From the NCBI GenBank assembly GCA_019925095.2, contig CM034407.1, forward strand, positions 5,851,210 through 5,915,209: 64,000 nucleotides of DNA, given 5' to 3'. This DNA is from Dendrolimus kikuchii. Lineage: Eukaryota > Arthropoda > Insecta > Lepidoptera > Lasiocampidae. Position numbers and translations under genes: made by a program. How positions within the stretch are numbered: position 1 is the stretch's first letter; the number at the start of each line of letters is the position of its first letter. Below the pieces are notes generated by a model. That model worked only from the letters and a program-made list of their open reading frames with translations. It was not told the DNA's origin and searched no databases. Shown here one piece after another: positions 20,061 to 30,869 of the stretch.

Positions 20061-21076
20061 GTTAATACATTGAGCCTTTGCAAAAGCCATTTTAAACTAT
20101 TATTTTGTTTTAAGACTTTCATTTTTAGTTAGTATAGACCCTACTGAATCAAAAACTGATAGACTGACAACAAAATAATAGTTTAAAATACCTTTTGCAA
20201 CAGTAAATAAACTTAGGTCCAAAATGTTGCTTACGATAAAATGGTAGTAAAGGTTCGACATCAGACAAGACTGTATGGACCATGTTTCTATGCCTGCCAT
20301 TGTGGCGAATTCTACTCATTTTTTTAAAGACTTGCCCTACTCAGGATATCAAACTACTCCCGTTATTGATTACTTAAGCCTAGAAAATACTTTCAACGTA
20401 AAACAAAACGCGATCGTTATGTAGTTTTTGAGAAATATGTATGTAGTATTTTCGATTAAATGCTCTTTATAGTTTTGTATCCAAATGACAAAATCGAACT
20501 GCTAGATATTATCCAACGCCACACGGTCGCTTCGGCTGTCATTTGACTTGACCGATTTTTTAATAGACAAGTACGTCATAATAATTCTAGAATTGTTAAT
20601 GTTGCAGCTAAGCTTGATATATATTTATCATGAACTATTTAAGTTTTTAAACTAAAACCTATTTTAAAAAAACATTTAATTGAAAATACCACATATTTCT
20701 CGAGACTACCAAGCGATGGCGCCCATACTATCTAATTTAGTTAATTGTAAAGTCTTCAATTAAATACTGATCTATTAATTTAATATATGGTTTGGGCGTG
20801 TATTTATTTTTTAGAATTAAAAATGATCAAATTATTGCATTATGGTTTATTTGAGATCCTTAGATGTTGTCATATATTTTAGCACCACTTATTACACTAA
20901 TTAAAGAGAACAATTTATCTTAATTTTAAAATAACAGTCTAATATAAGTTTATAACATTACACGATTTGGGGGGTTACTTCGTTTTGGATTCAATCGCTC
21001 GATAACTGGCGCTGATTTCTTAAGGTTAATGCATGTATTATAATACAGTTAAAGACAAAAATATATGTACATGTAA
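20061..21076. other. Unannotated AT-rich intergenic sequence
   Basis: I see no gene, tRNA or clear repeat ends here. Only short open frames of low-complexity composition occur. Confidence 0.5.
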
Positions 21077-21345
21077 TCCATATTAATATTATAAATGCGA
21101 AAGTAACTCGTAAAACGTAACGGACGTACATAGGATACTTTTTAGCCCAAAAAATGGTATAGTTTTCGGGATAAAAGTTTATTTCTCTGGCTCTGGCTGT
21201 TATGGAAATTATTGGCCCGATTTGACTGATATTCCACATCTATGATGGATATATACTTTTCATCCAGGAGAAAGGGAAAGATTTTGGAATAGATTTATGT
21301 AAAGGTTATTCCGGAAAGTAGGATAGGTTTTGTGATTTTGTCATT
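21077..21345 (+). mobile_element. Helitron-like remnant, 5' end
   Basis: After an A the sequence TCCATATTAATATTATAAATG matches the common 5' end of lepidopteran Helitron-like elements and continues into 'ATGCGAAAGTAACTCG'-like and 'CCCGATTTGACTGAT' segments. No 3' CTRR end is clear. Confidence 0.5.
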
Positions 21346-21977
21346 TTTGTCTATTTTCTCCATTTTGTGAAGTTTTGTCATTTATGCAGTTTACAGATAA
21401 ACGGGGAATGGAACAGTTTGCGATATAAAAAAAATGAAGTAAATCTTCCGGAACAAAAATTTAATACAATGTAACCTGTATTCACGCTTGCTCTTTAAAC
21501 AAGAGGCACGCAGTAGAGTTTGGACTCTGCGAAGTTTAAACTCTAGTTTTTTTATAATACGATATTTTAAACTTGTAAATCTGTCCAGTTCTATTTCTCA
21601 TATATGTATATAGGCTTGAATTCAGATACACATATAGCATATTTTTAAGCAATATATCTCGTCCGTAAACTTCTGATACCTCCTAACTAGCATTTTTGCG
21701 CAGAACTTTATTTTGATGCCATATTTTGGCAAAGGTCAGAATCATTTGAATTTTATGTCCCTCCTGTAAAATTTTGTTTGGAGTAGTTAGAAGATCTTAG
21801 AAGTTCACGGACGATATATTATAAAACCTGTATAATAAATTTTAGTACTGACTTATTTTTATAAGCAGGTCTGGTATTGAAATGTTTGATGATTTCTGAT
21901 ATATTTGAACTCATTATAATTGTGCTACTGATTGTTTAAATGTAAATCTGTAATGTTGTATGTATTATCTTTCAATT

Positions 21978-21983
21978 TATTTT
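21978..21983 (-). terminator. Candidate polyadenylation signal of the RASSF gene
   Basis: On the minus strand AATAAA stands about 345 bp after the stop codon. The intervening sequence has no repeat family, so it may be the 3' untranslated region. Confidence 0.35.
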
Positions 21984-22327
21984 GTGCCAAATGTTAACTT
22001 AATATTGGATATTATAATGATGAATAGAAATATTCATAAATCACACAATGTATTTATGAGATTTTGAATGACCCTATATTTCTTTATGACAATATTTTAA
22101 TCTATAATATTATTGTTGTGTACATATATTTTTGCCCTTGACTACACTATAAGAATATGTGAACTGGAATTCTTTTAACTTTAAGATCATATGAGATCAA
22201 ATATTGAAATCATTAGTGAAGCGTTCAAATAGCTACACAAATATTGTCAGCACCCTAATCGAGCAAACCTATTATTATGGTAATTTCAGTACATCTTTGG
22301 GGTGATAATTCCATAAAACACCTTATG

Positions 22328-23108
22328 TCATACTAAAGTATCTAAAACATAACCCGAGCCATATGTGAGACTGGCTTGGTCTAAAACAGGTACATAGCTA
22401 TCTTGTAAAAGGATCGGCTGTCTACTGGAAGCTTCGTTTAACTGTTTCTCAAGTACAGCATTTTGAAGTTCCTCTTCTTCTAACTCTAAAGTCAATTCAT
22501 CAAGTAATTTCATCCTACATTCTATCTCTCTATCCGTCTTTTCTAATTCTACCGCATGGTCTTGCATCTCTTTTGCAGTCTTACCCAATTCTTCCTCGAT
22601 CTTATCTAATAACATTGTAACTTGTGAAGCATTCTCACAGCTGTTCGCTTTGTTTTCGTCCATATATCTTTTGACTTTCGCTGTTAACCGAACTACTAAC
22701 TCCTCCTCTCTGTGCAATCTCTTATTAATAATCGCCAGCTTTTCCAACAGTTCAATTTCTTCACGTATCCTAGATAATTCGTCTGAGGATGCGTCTGAAT
22801 CTGTATCATTGCTGGTCTGTACTAGTCTTTCAGAATTTACTTGACATATATCAGTGAGTTCTTTTGTGAAGTAGTGTTCTCGCATAAGATGTCTTTCTCG
22901 TCTAGATTTATGTTTGGTATGTCGTCTTGGAGGTGTTCCACTACCGACTCCTACTCCACTATCGCTGTTGCCTGCTTGACTGTCATTGACTTCACTGCAT
23001 CTGCCCAAGTCGCGAAGATAGGATTCGAGAAGGTAATTTGTGCCGTGTTTCTCCATTCTACTCTTGTGAGTTTGATCCTCGAGTTGATCGATTAACTTCT
23101 CTTGTTCT
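22328..23108 (-). CDS. N-terminal RASSF (RASSF9/10 type), exon 4
   Basis: The last exon encodes residues 160-419. It starts in phase 2 after a TATATATTTACAG acceptor with (R)EQEKLIDQLEDQTHKSRMEKHG, matching the region after the RA domain in RASSF9/10. It continues through NYLLESYLRDLGRC, a basic stretch (RRHTKHKSRRERH), the motif NDTDSDASSDEL and a long Glu/Lys/Leu-rich coiled coil (about residues 255-375, for example ELLEKLAIINKRLHREEEL). It ends YVLDTLV and TGA. In Drosophila the single RASSF9/10 homologue, Meru, links planar and apical-basal polarity during asymmetric division of sensory organ precursors. A similar role here is inference. An internal ATG at 23056 starts the longest open frame in this exon but is not the protein start. 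Confidence 0.92.
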
Positions 23109-23559
23109 CTGTAAATATATAAATTTGTGCGTTACTATTTGTTACTTTGCAGTACTGTTTGACAGTAATGAATGCTTTAAAAATAGGGACGGTTCCTTTT
23201 CAATCGATTTAGTGTGGTTCTGCATATTAATATTTAAAAAAAAAAAAGATTGAATAGAGCTAAAGGAATAGCTGATTATTGACAGCAATTCGACAAATTC
23301 AAAGGTATTAACTGAAAAAGTCTAAAATATTAGAATACAACTAATAACTAGTGCCCAATGGCACTTGTTTGTGATGATGAAATGTTCTTTCTTCATGGCC
23401 TTATGCCTTAATGAATTATCTTTAAATTTAGTGTATAAATACATAGAACAAGGCAAAATCTAGCACACAATTGAAACGGTTTTAAGTTATCATATGCATC
23501 ATGTTTGTCTCAGTCGCTGTAAATCTTATATTTGTTGTACATATATTTATAATTCTCAC

Positions 23560-23777
23560 CTCAACTTATCAAGCTGTTGATGTATAGTTCTGCTTTGGTG
23601 CTTAATAACTGAGACTAGTCTTGCTGCGGGGTCTTCGCTCTTAGCTCTGGGGGGTGGTGTGGCTGCTCTGAGGCCTCTTCGACGACGTCTCTGAGCTCCT
23701 GAACGACTGCCACCGTCACTGTCACGGCCGGAATCGTCTTCACCACCGCTGGATACACGTCTTAACGATAAACGAAC
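23560..23777 (-). CDS. N-terminal RASSF (RASSF9/10 type), exon 3
   Basis: This exon is open only when spliced, because it has no ATG. After a TATTTATCACAG acceptor it reads VRLSLRRVSSGGEDDSGRD (end of the RA domain, then a Ser/Asp/Gly linker), an Arg-rich segment (QRRRRRGLRAATPPP), and ARLVSVIKHQSRTIHQQLDK. The last part matches the LIISQDHTIHQQ motif that follows the RA domain in RASSF9. The donor is TTGAG/GTGAGA. It enters in phase 0 and leaves in phase 2, agreeing with exons 2 and 4. Residues 88-160. Confidence 0.92.
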
Positions 23778-24294
23778 CTGTGATAAATATTCTGATTTGA
23801 GGCTAGAAATTAAATGTTATGAATTTGTTTACACTGTGTTTCATGGTTTTCATGATAGTTTTAGAATTAATAGTTCAATATCACTACGATATTTATCAAG
23901 GTCGGTTTTACCTTTGCCTGAGAAACAGTTGAGTCAAATAAATATAGTTCTCGTTCTTTTCAAAAACTAAAGATCTCGGATTTCAATGTCCGAAATATTT
24001 ACAAAGTCATTAATATGACTTGAAAAATCAACGTTACTGTCTGTGCATTTGATTGGCTAATCGATCTTAATGAAATTTGGTGAAAATATTCTCTAAGGAC
24101 TCGGTGGTGAGTGTAGAATGATTTGTATGATAACTTTTATTCGATATAAAGCCGAAAAATACAATAAAGAGTTCCCGTGTAATATAGATCCGAATTACAG
24201 GATATAAACTATGAAGAATAGATAATTATTTAAAGAATACGGTATTATTGCTCTCAATATTCATTGTATAACTACGAAAAAACTTAATATAAGT

Positions 24295-24450
24295 GTATTG
24301 CCATAACAACTTTGAGTTGTGTCCGGCATTAGTAGCTAGGATCCAATACAGAGGATATCTAGGGCCGGCAGCACACTGGTAACACTTATGGTGAAAATAT
24401 ACATAAGCGATAATAACCACATTCCATCAGGTGGCCGTCTGCCTGTTTGA
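24295..24450 (+). repeat. Family A fragment in RASSF intron 2
   Basis: Diverged piece with 'ATTGCCATAACAACTTTGAG' and 'GTGGCCGTCTGCCTGTTTG'. The open frames across it are not genes. Confidence 0.7.
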
Positions 24451-24560
24451 CTGTGCCCATTCGTAATATCCATTCTATTGCCTGAACCATCAGGTTATGG
24501 TCATATAGGTATTCGGATAGTGAAACGAAAGTATTATAAACGCTTGTAAAGATGGAATAC

Positions 24561-24685
24561 CTCATGTCTTGCGTCTCCCCAAGCAGCCAGGACATGTAGT
24601 ACTGGAACATCAGGTGGCAGTGGTCTTTCAACTCCTCGCCACCTCTCCGCTAACACCCATTCACCATGTTCACTGAAGCCGTTTG
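24561..24685 (-). CDS. N-terminal RASSF (RASSF9/10 type), exon 2
   Basis: This exon follows an ATATGTTTGCAG acceptor and ends at GAG/GTATTC. It encodes residues 46-87: (A)NGFSEHGEWVLAERWRGVER, then PLPPDVPVLHVLAAWGDARHE. This is the second half of the Ras-association fold; the W-RG-ER-LPP pattern is typical of RASSF9/10. The entry phase (1) matches exon 1 and the exit phase is 0. Open sequence on either side of these borders is intron. Confidence 0.93.
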
Positions 24686-24899
24686 CTGCAAACATATAGC
24701 TTTTGTGTAAAGTAAAAGATTTTAGAACAAAGCTTACGCTAACGAACAAAGGTATATAGTCTGCTCCTACGTCAATAAATGTGTCAAATGAAGTAAGTAA
24801 AGAATTTTTCAACACACTTGCTCATAAAGTGGCTCTATGGTCACCGCAATTAGGCACAGAATGACACCCATTATCAAACTGTGAGTAAAAAACATTATA

Positions 24900-25370
24900 A
24901 CTCACTAGTGAGTTATAGATTTTTTTTTAAATTTTATTGGTTGAGTTGCTTTGTTCTTAAAAAAAGTTTTTATTAAAAAAAAAAGATCGTGTTCTATAGA
25001 ACAAATAAATTAATGTTCCTATTGCTTGCTCATTTCATGCAACTTCTTATTTAAATAGATAATTTTAACTCGTACGTGTTTATTAAATAAAACTTTCACT
25101 CATATATAACTTTTTTTATCTACTAAATAAAATTAGTTTTTGTTGTTATTTTATTCACAAGTGTGTTGAAAAACGTCGTATGATACACGTGTGTATTGAT
25201 GATTACCGTCCTCGGCTCTCTTAAGACCCTCGCCTACGGCTCGAGTCTCAATGGCGCCTCGGCGGTAATCACCAATGTTACACACTAGTACCATAATGTA
25301 CTATTTTTAAACTAAAAGCTTGCACCGTAGTAAAACAAAAAATAATAATTAGTTTTCGTGTATAGTCGTT
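24900..25370. other. Intron sequence, mostly AT-rich
   Basis: Nothing coding. A GC-richer piece at 25205-25270 ('AGACCCTCGCCTACGGCTCG') stands out and resembles sequence often found in lepidopteran repeats, but I could not define an element. Confidence 0.4.
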
Positions 25371-25641
25371 GTAACGTAATGGCTAGATAGAGCATGCGTC
25401 CCAAATGCAAAGGGCGCGGGTTCGAACCGTGGCCGAAACGCATGCACATGCAGTCTTCTAACCTAATGTGCATATTGTTAGAATTACCATGTGCCAACAA
25501 CGGTGAAGGAAAATATCATGATGAAACCTACACATCGAGATAACTTATGTGTCAAACGTGACAAGCGTGGCGTGTATACTGTCGGTTGCCCAAAAGTGGG
25601 AGGCCCGAGCCCAGTAGTGGGACGTTTATATATGGACTATT
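25371..25641 (+). mobile_element. tRNA-derived SINE, family D, best head
   Basis: The head has an A-box-like TGGCTAGATAGAG (25380) and a perfect B box GGTTCGAACC (25419-25428). The body ends AGTAGTGGGACGTTTATATA. It lies in intron 1 of the RASSF gene on the opposite strand. Confidence 0.85.
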
Positions 25642-25795
25642 TAGTCTCGTAACGCACTGAGTCACGATCGGCTTCCTTCTGCTGGCTTCGCTTTGCGAAG
25701 TCGGGGCATTTCTACCTATTTTGCCCGCCCGAGGACCAAAGATTTTTTTTTTGAAGTGTAAATATTTTTATGTATAGGTAATTTCAGTCAAATTT

Positions 25796-26640
25796 TGGCG
25801 GCATCTGTACTTCATTGGGCTAAGCATTTGTCAGCCTACCTCACTGCAGCGCACAGGATCCGGATTCTATTCCTGGCATGTTACATTTCGTTAACCCAAG
25901 GACAAGCCCCGGTTAATGTATGGCTATCATAGGGAAAGAGAACAAATGGTACCGGGCTATTGGGATAAACTGCTAGTGGAGTAGTGTAGTAGTGCCAGGT
26001 GGTAGGGCAATTGCCCGACTGGATGGCTACCACCCCTGGTCTAAAGTATGTCGCCATAACAACATTGAGTTGTGTTCCGGCATTAGTGACAAGGTTCCAG
26101 TCTCCTTTAAGAGAGCAGCAGCGCATTTGTAGCACCTTTGTTGCTGTAAATGTCCATAGGCGATGGTAACCGCTTTCCATCAAGTGGGCCGTCTGCCTGT
26201 CTGCTGAACTCCTGCAATAAAAAAAAAAAAAAAAAAAAAGTGGAACTAGGGATCTGGGTAATGAGGACTATGGCGTCTGACCGTCTCATTGTTCGAGGAA
26301 CATGGAAATATAGGCAGACGGTGACTCGTCACTCACTGCATGTGCGTCGAAAAATGCAGTACAAGATTGGCGAGGGGCAACATGGGTGGGAGTGGCTAAG
26401 GGGTGTGGAGAGGTGGGCTGCAGGTTCACCGAAGCTAATTCTAACGTTATGCCATTTATCACTTACACCTCTGGAGCTTGGGTCTTAGTTCCAACTATCT
26501 CCACTCCGTGCCGGCTGGCTAATAACGCAAGCACGGAGCGGGCCTTGCTTTAGCCCCCGGAGTCAGGTCCGAGGTTTTGGCTACTCACCTAAGGCTTTGC
26601 CACAAAGACCCCCAGCTGGTTATTATTATTATATTGGAAA
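25796..26640 (+). mobile_element. Composite: SINE C head, family B body, family A insertion
   Basis: The tRNA-like head of family C (25796-25893) runs without a gap into the middle of family B ('CCAAGGACAAGCCCCGG'). At 25988 family B is interrupted by a family A copy ending in a run of about 20 A at 26240, after which family B resumes to a TTATTATTATT tail near 26630. Confidence 0.8.
25988..26240 (+). mobile_element. Family A retroposon nested in family B
   Basis: It starts within 'CCAGGTGGTAGGGC' (5' truncated) and ends CTCCTGCAATAAAAAAA with the longest A run of any copy here. Short GTGGA repeats at both borders fit a target duplication. Confidence 0.8.
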
Positions 26641-27056
26641 ATACTATTGAAAATTAGCTTAAGACCAGCAATATTTTAGATATTTAACTATTATAGGTTA
26701 TTTTCTGTCGAGAAAAGGAACGGACTATGTATGTACATAAGTACAAAGTAATATGTTTGACAGTCTACAGGGGGAGTCCAAAAAACTGACAGTGATTACG
26801 TTAGGATAATGTTAGCGAAGTCATCTATAAGCATCATATTTTAATAGATCAGCAAACTAGCTTTCACATTGTACTTAAGTATTACGCAGACAAGCGAGTT
26901 ATGCTTGTGTTATGGTAATACACAAATGACAAATCTGCAGCTGATTCCCGACAGCCAGAACAGAGTAAATAACTTAAAATTAATTTAAGAATTTACGTTG
27001 TTGGAAATTTAACTCAGGATCTCTGTAATCTAGTGAACAACGTGAGGCGACGCATG
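26641..27056. other. Intron sequence without recognised features
   Basis: AT-rich sequence of RASSF intron 1; no repeat family or gene seen. Confidence 0.5.
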
Positions 27057-27133
27057 CTATTTATATTCAGAATAATATAAGGTATAATGATGGCCTCTGT
27101 TAATAGCGGTCGCAATAGAAAAGTCAACTATAC

Positions 27134-27269
27134 CTTCAGGTGCGTCTTGCAACGCGCGTACTATGTCCGCGCATGTGGTATGCGCGCGCACTCCGCGAAC
27201 CCACAATTTCTGGCCGTGCGCAACGACGCCGACCTCCTCGTCGCTGTAGTCCGAAGACGACGGATCCAT
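27134..27269 (-). CDS. N-terminal RASSF (RASSF9/10 type), exon 1 with start codon
   Basis: ATG at 27269-27267 begins MDPSSSDYSDEEVGVVAHGQ, then KLWVRGVRAHTTCADIVRAL and QDAPE. This matches the N-terminus of RASSF9/10, where the Ras-association domain starts almost at the first residue (E-I-x-V-W-V, K-L-V-x-G-L, R-T-T-C/S-A-D-V). The exon ends GAAG/GTATAG in phase 1. Joined with the other three exons it gives 419 residues (human RASSF9 is about 435) with no stop. On this strand a CCAAT motif lies about 60 bp upstream, and a Helitron starts 82 bp upstream, so the promoter is either very short or lies beyond the element. Confidence 0.93.
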
Positions 27270-27351
27270 GGCTCACCTGGTGGAAAATCGTCTATTCAAT
27301 ACAGTTGTAAGGAACGGCCGTGCTGTTATTGGTTAACACTTATATTTACTA

Positions 27352-27654
27352 CTAGCGGTCCCGGCAGACGTTGTTCTGCTCTAAAAAAAATCTAGGACCC
27401 GATCCCAGTGCCACCTACTGGTTCCAATTGTGGGTTTAAACCATCCGAGGACTCACTCAAACACACAAAAACAAAATCACCAAAATCGCTCCAGCTAGAA
27501 TCCGATCTCAGCCCCACCCACCGGTTCCAACGGGATAAAAAGTATTCGTCTCCTGGTTCTAAGCTACCTCCCCACCAATTTTCAGCCAAATCGGTACTTC
27601 TGTTCTTGAGTTGTAATTAGTGTAACTAACAAGACTTTCTTTTATATATATAGA
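27352..27654 (-). mobile_element. Non-autonomous Helitron, group H1, at the RASSF 5' end
   Basis: On the minus strand it begins A/TCTATATATATA and ends CTAG/T. A hairpin (GCAG.AC...GTCTGC type) stands about 11 nt before the CTAG. It shares its whole length with 37835-38145 and 38674-39007. It has the same orientation as the RASSF gene. Confidence 0.88.
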
Positions 27655-27727
27655 TTTATTCATTATAAGATATATAAATCATTATTTACAAACTGCACCA
27701 CCGTCATTATTTAAAATTTATTAATTC

Positions 27728-28085
27728 CTGCCAAGAGTTGCCTGTAAGATATTGCTTTTTAGCAATAAGGTCGCTCGTTGTACTAGCTCTTATATTTATC
27801 TATGTTTTAATGTCTACTTGCGTAATATTTAATTAGTAAATCAAATTAAAAAAAATTCAAATAATAACTGTGACCGCGTCTTGGTCCACGCGGAATTTGT
27901 TTCGCGGAAAAAAAAGTAGCCAAGTCATTCCTTATAATATCAACTATCTGCCAATAAAATTCTCGACAAAATCGGTCCAGTCGTTTCAGAAATTAGACGG
28001 AACATCGAGACAAATAAAAATCCTAAAATAATCATTTTCCTGGTCCGAATTATCTCCCCTGATTTTTTTCATATATTTATTTTGA
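27728..28085. repeat. Remnants of family J and a Helitron-like element
   Basis: 27728-27800 resembles the family J core ('AGTTGCCTGTAAGATATTGC'). 27870-28085 starts like group H5 ('GACCGCGTCTTGGTCCACG') with 'AAATCGGTCCAGTCGTTTC' further on. Both are decayed. Confidence 0.4.
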
Positions 28086-28448
28086 CATTAAAAACAGACA
28101 CTACAATTTAATACTGTATAGATTAATAAAGTGCAATGACCCTAAGAATGTTACATCAATAATTGAAAACCACGCAACACCCTATCAACAAAACTCAGCC
28201 CTCACACCTTAAAATCACTTTCATATACATTAAAACTATAAAAACAATCATAAAACTTCGCAAGCTCCCCTAATAAGTACATTGCATAAGTTTGCACAAT
28301 TTTGGCGCCTAGTCGCGCCAGGCACGCGACCTAGGGGGCTGTTACCGACCATTACCGGTTACAGGCGGATCAAAGTGGATTTAACCCTATACCTACTATA
28401 ACTATGGTAGATTTTCCAAGCTTTGACTAGTAGCTTATGCAATGTTAT

Positions 28449-28763
28449 ATTTTTTTTATTGCATGAGTTCAGCAGACAGGCAGACGGCCTACTCGATGGA
28501 AAGCAGTTACCATCGCCTATGGACATTTGCAACACCAAAAGTGCTACAAATGCGCTGGTGCTCTCTTAAGGGAGACTGGAACCTGGTCACTAATGCCGGA
28601 ACACAACTCAAGGTTGTTATGGCGACATACTTTAGACCAGGGGTGGTAGCCATCCAGTCGGGCAAATACCCTACCACCTGGCTGTGGGTTATTTTGTCGC
28701 CTTTTACGACAGGCCTCCCGGCCACAGGAAATTGTATTCTTTCTCCGTTCCTGCACGGATAAA
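28449..28763 (-). mobile_element. Family A retroposon, full-length
   Basis: Runs from the complement of the A tail to 'CCTGCACGGAT'. An open frame of about 100 codons crosses it and also crosses the other copies, an artefact of shared sequence. Confidence 0.88.
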
Positions 28764-28861
28764 ATTTAGATTACAAATTAGAAATTTGTTTTGTAAATTG
28801 CTAATTTATTTAATTGTATTTGTTAATAATGCATTAATTAATTAAGTGTTATTGTATGTAT

Positions 28862-29012
28862 AGAATAGAATATACTAGAATAGGAAACACTTTATTGTTC
28901 ACCAAATAAACAATTACAGAATGAATAATTACAATAATTTAACGGCAAAACAAAAGGCGGCCTTATCGCTTAAAGCGATCTCTTCCAGGCAACCTGAGTG
29001 AGAGGATACTTT
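28862..29012 (-). mobile_element. Family J LINE 3' end
   Basis: The minus strand reads the GGAAGAGATCGCTTTAAG core and ends with a TTGGTGAACAATAAAGTG-like 3' end before a TATTC tail. Confidence 0.75.
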
Positions 29013-29020
29013 TAACAACT

Positions 29021-29524
29021 TATGTCTAAGTATAATTCAATTAAAAATAAGTAAAATAAAAAGGAAGAACACTACAATGTGGACAGTAAACAGCTAAGTT
29101 AAGAAGAATAGAAAAATATTTTTTTTATTATAAACTAAGGTAATGTTTTTTGACAGATTTTTGAAATATGGCAAGCGATTTAGCTTTTCTGACATCTACT
29201 GGTAAAGAGTTCCAAAGGCAAACATAAGTTTAAATTAGTAAATAGATACGCAAATATTTATTATACAGGATGTATGTCTAAGTATAATTCAATTAAAAAT
29301 AAGTAAAATAAAAAGGAAGAACACTACAATGTGGACAGTAAACAGCTAAGTTAAGAAGAATAGAAAAATATTTTTTTTATTATAAACTAAGGTAATGTTT
29401 TTTGACAGATTTTTGAAATATGGCAAGCGATTTAGCTTTTCTGACATCTACTGGTAAAGAGTTCCAAAGGCAAACATAAGTTTAAATTAGTAAATAGATA
29501 CGCAAATATTTATTATACAGGATG
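29021..29524. repeat. Tandem duplication of a 252-bp unit
   Basis: 29021-29272 and 29273-29524 read the same along their whole length by eye, with the junction at TATACAGGATG/TATGTCTAAG. The unit has no coding sense; the left part may still be LINE 3' sequence. Confidence 0.9.
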
Positions 29525-30045
29525 TTTCAGCAAACGGAACACGTAGGTACTTAAATGGATGAAAGGGCGGCATACATAACACTAGCGTACAGTTACAAAA
29601 AGGAAAAAATTCTTAAAAAAACATTTTTAGAGTTATGACCGTTTAAACTTTCACTTCTTATCACCATAATTTCTCATAAAACCAGGTGGAACATGTACAG
29701 TAAAAGATTTCAAATCGAACAAAATTTTTTCTTTTCAAATTTATTCATCCGGTATTGAAAAACCGCATGAAAACTAACTTCAGCAGCGACGTACTTTTGA
29801 TAGAATCCCCCTTAACAATGTTTACAAATCGTTGAGGTCACGAATTTGAAAATAAAAAAATATAAATATAGTCAACAGGCCATTCTCCATCCCATGCCGG
29901 ATGTCATCCGTAATCTTGACCAGTGCTGTGACTGAGCTATGGCCTGGAGGAAACCCGCAATTATCTAAATCAATATATTTATTAACATTATATATGACAA
30001 GCATTTTATATTAACAATAAACAAATAGGGAATAATTGGGGGAAT
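29525..30045. other. Unannotated sequence after the tandem duplication
   Basis: Starts 'TTTCAGCAAACGGAACACG', which looks like the end of a dispersed repeat, but I found no second copy in the window. No gene is seen. Confidence 0.35.
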
Positions 30046-30048
30046 AAT

Positions 30049-30101
30049 TCTTTCAGTGAGCTCATGAGGCACCCAAATATCGAACTTTTTTGTGTACCCA
30101 C
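30049..30101 (-). repeat. Orphan mariner fragment
   Basis: About 50 bp nearly identical to 7285-7338 of the mariner, covering the WVPHELT codons. No TIRs or other mariner sequence is nearby. The family L LINE begins right after it. Confidence 0.8.
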
Positions 30102-30117
30102 TATTATTCCCCATATA

Positions 30118-30710
30118 ATTTGGGGAATAGTTTGAATGGAGCGTTAGGTAAACTTCTAGGCGCTAAGAACCTCAGCCAGAAGGCCCAGCTCACCGTACAC
30201 AACGCGGTGCTGGTACCTACGCTCACGTATGGAAGCGAGAGTTGGGTATGGAAGAGAGAGCATGAAAGTAGAGTAAACGCGGTCGAGATGCGAGCACTGC
30301 GCAAAATCTGCGGAGTGACGCTCGCGGACCGCGTTCGTAATACCGAAGTAAGAAAGAGAGTTGGTCTGAAAGAGAGTGTCGGGGTGAAGGTAAGGAAAGG
30401 AATGCTCCGGTGGTTCGGGCATGTGGAAAGAATGCATGATGAAAGAATGACTAAACAGATATACAATGCAAAAGTGGATGGATGCAGAAGTCGTGGAAGG
30501 TCACGACACACCTTCCATGATCAAATTGATCGTGTACTAGCAGAAGGTGATGTCAGAAGCCTTAAGAACAGACGAGCGTGCATGACAAGAGTTATGAGTG
30601 TCAAAGAAGCAAGTGAGGTGTGTAAGAATGAGCCTAAATGGCGCTCTGTTGTTCGTGCCTACCCCGCAAGGGAACTGGCGTGAAGTTATGTATGTAATAA
30701 ATAAATAAGT
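30118..30710 (+). pseudogene. Family L LINE, longest open C-terminal fragment
   Basis: About 185 codons are open to the TGA at 30681-30683. Visible blocks: LVPTLTYGSESWVW, EMRALRKICGV, VRKGMLRWFGHVERMHDERM, RAYPARELA. These are the thumb and C-terminal parts of an RTE-like endonuclease-reverse transcriptase, and the catalytic palm (YxDD) is missing. A TATG/ATAA tail follows. The clade is tentative. Six further L fragments or relatives occur in the window. Confidence 0.85.
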
Positions 30711-30869
30711 AAATGTTTAATATACTAGACATATTTATTTAAAAACAGATAGTACTTTCTAAGTGAGTTCCGAAATATAGGTAGTCCATGTACCTATTCC
30801 AACACGCAAGTCAAAGGTGAAAATTACAAAAATCTATACTCAACTACATTACACATACAGGGTAGCGAA

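Noticed and set aside
22328..23056. A separate 242-residue coiled-coil gene starting at the ATG at 23056
   Set aside because: The frame continues upstream to a good acceptor at 23108/23109 and joins exon 3 in phase; the ATG is internal.
25371..25440. True tRNA gene (A and B boxes)
   Set aside because: It is the head of SINE family D, repeated at 46394 and 19367.
28442..28762. 106-codon protein gene
   Set aside because: The frame lies in family A and recurs with the same peptide in other copies of this retroposon.
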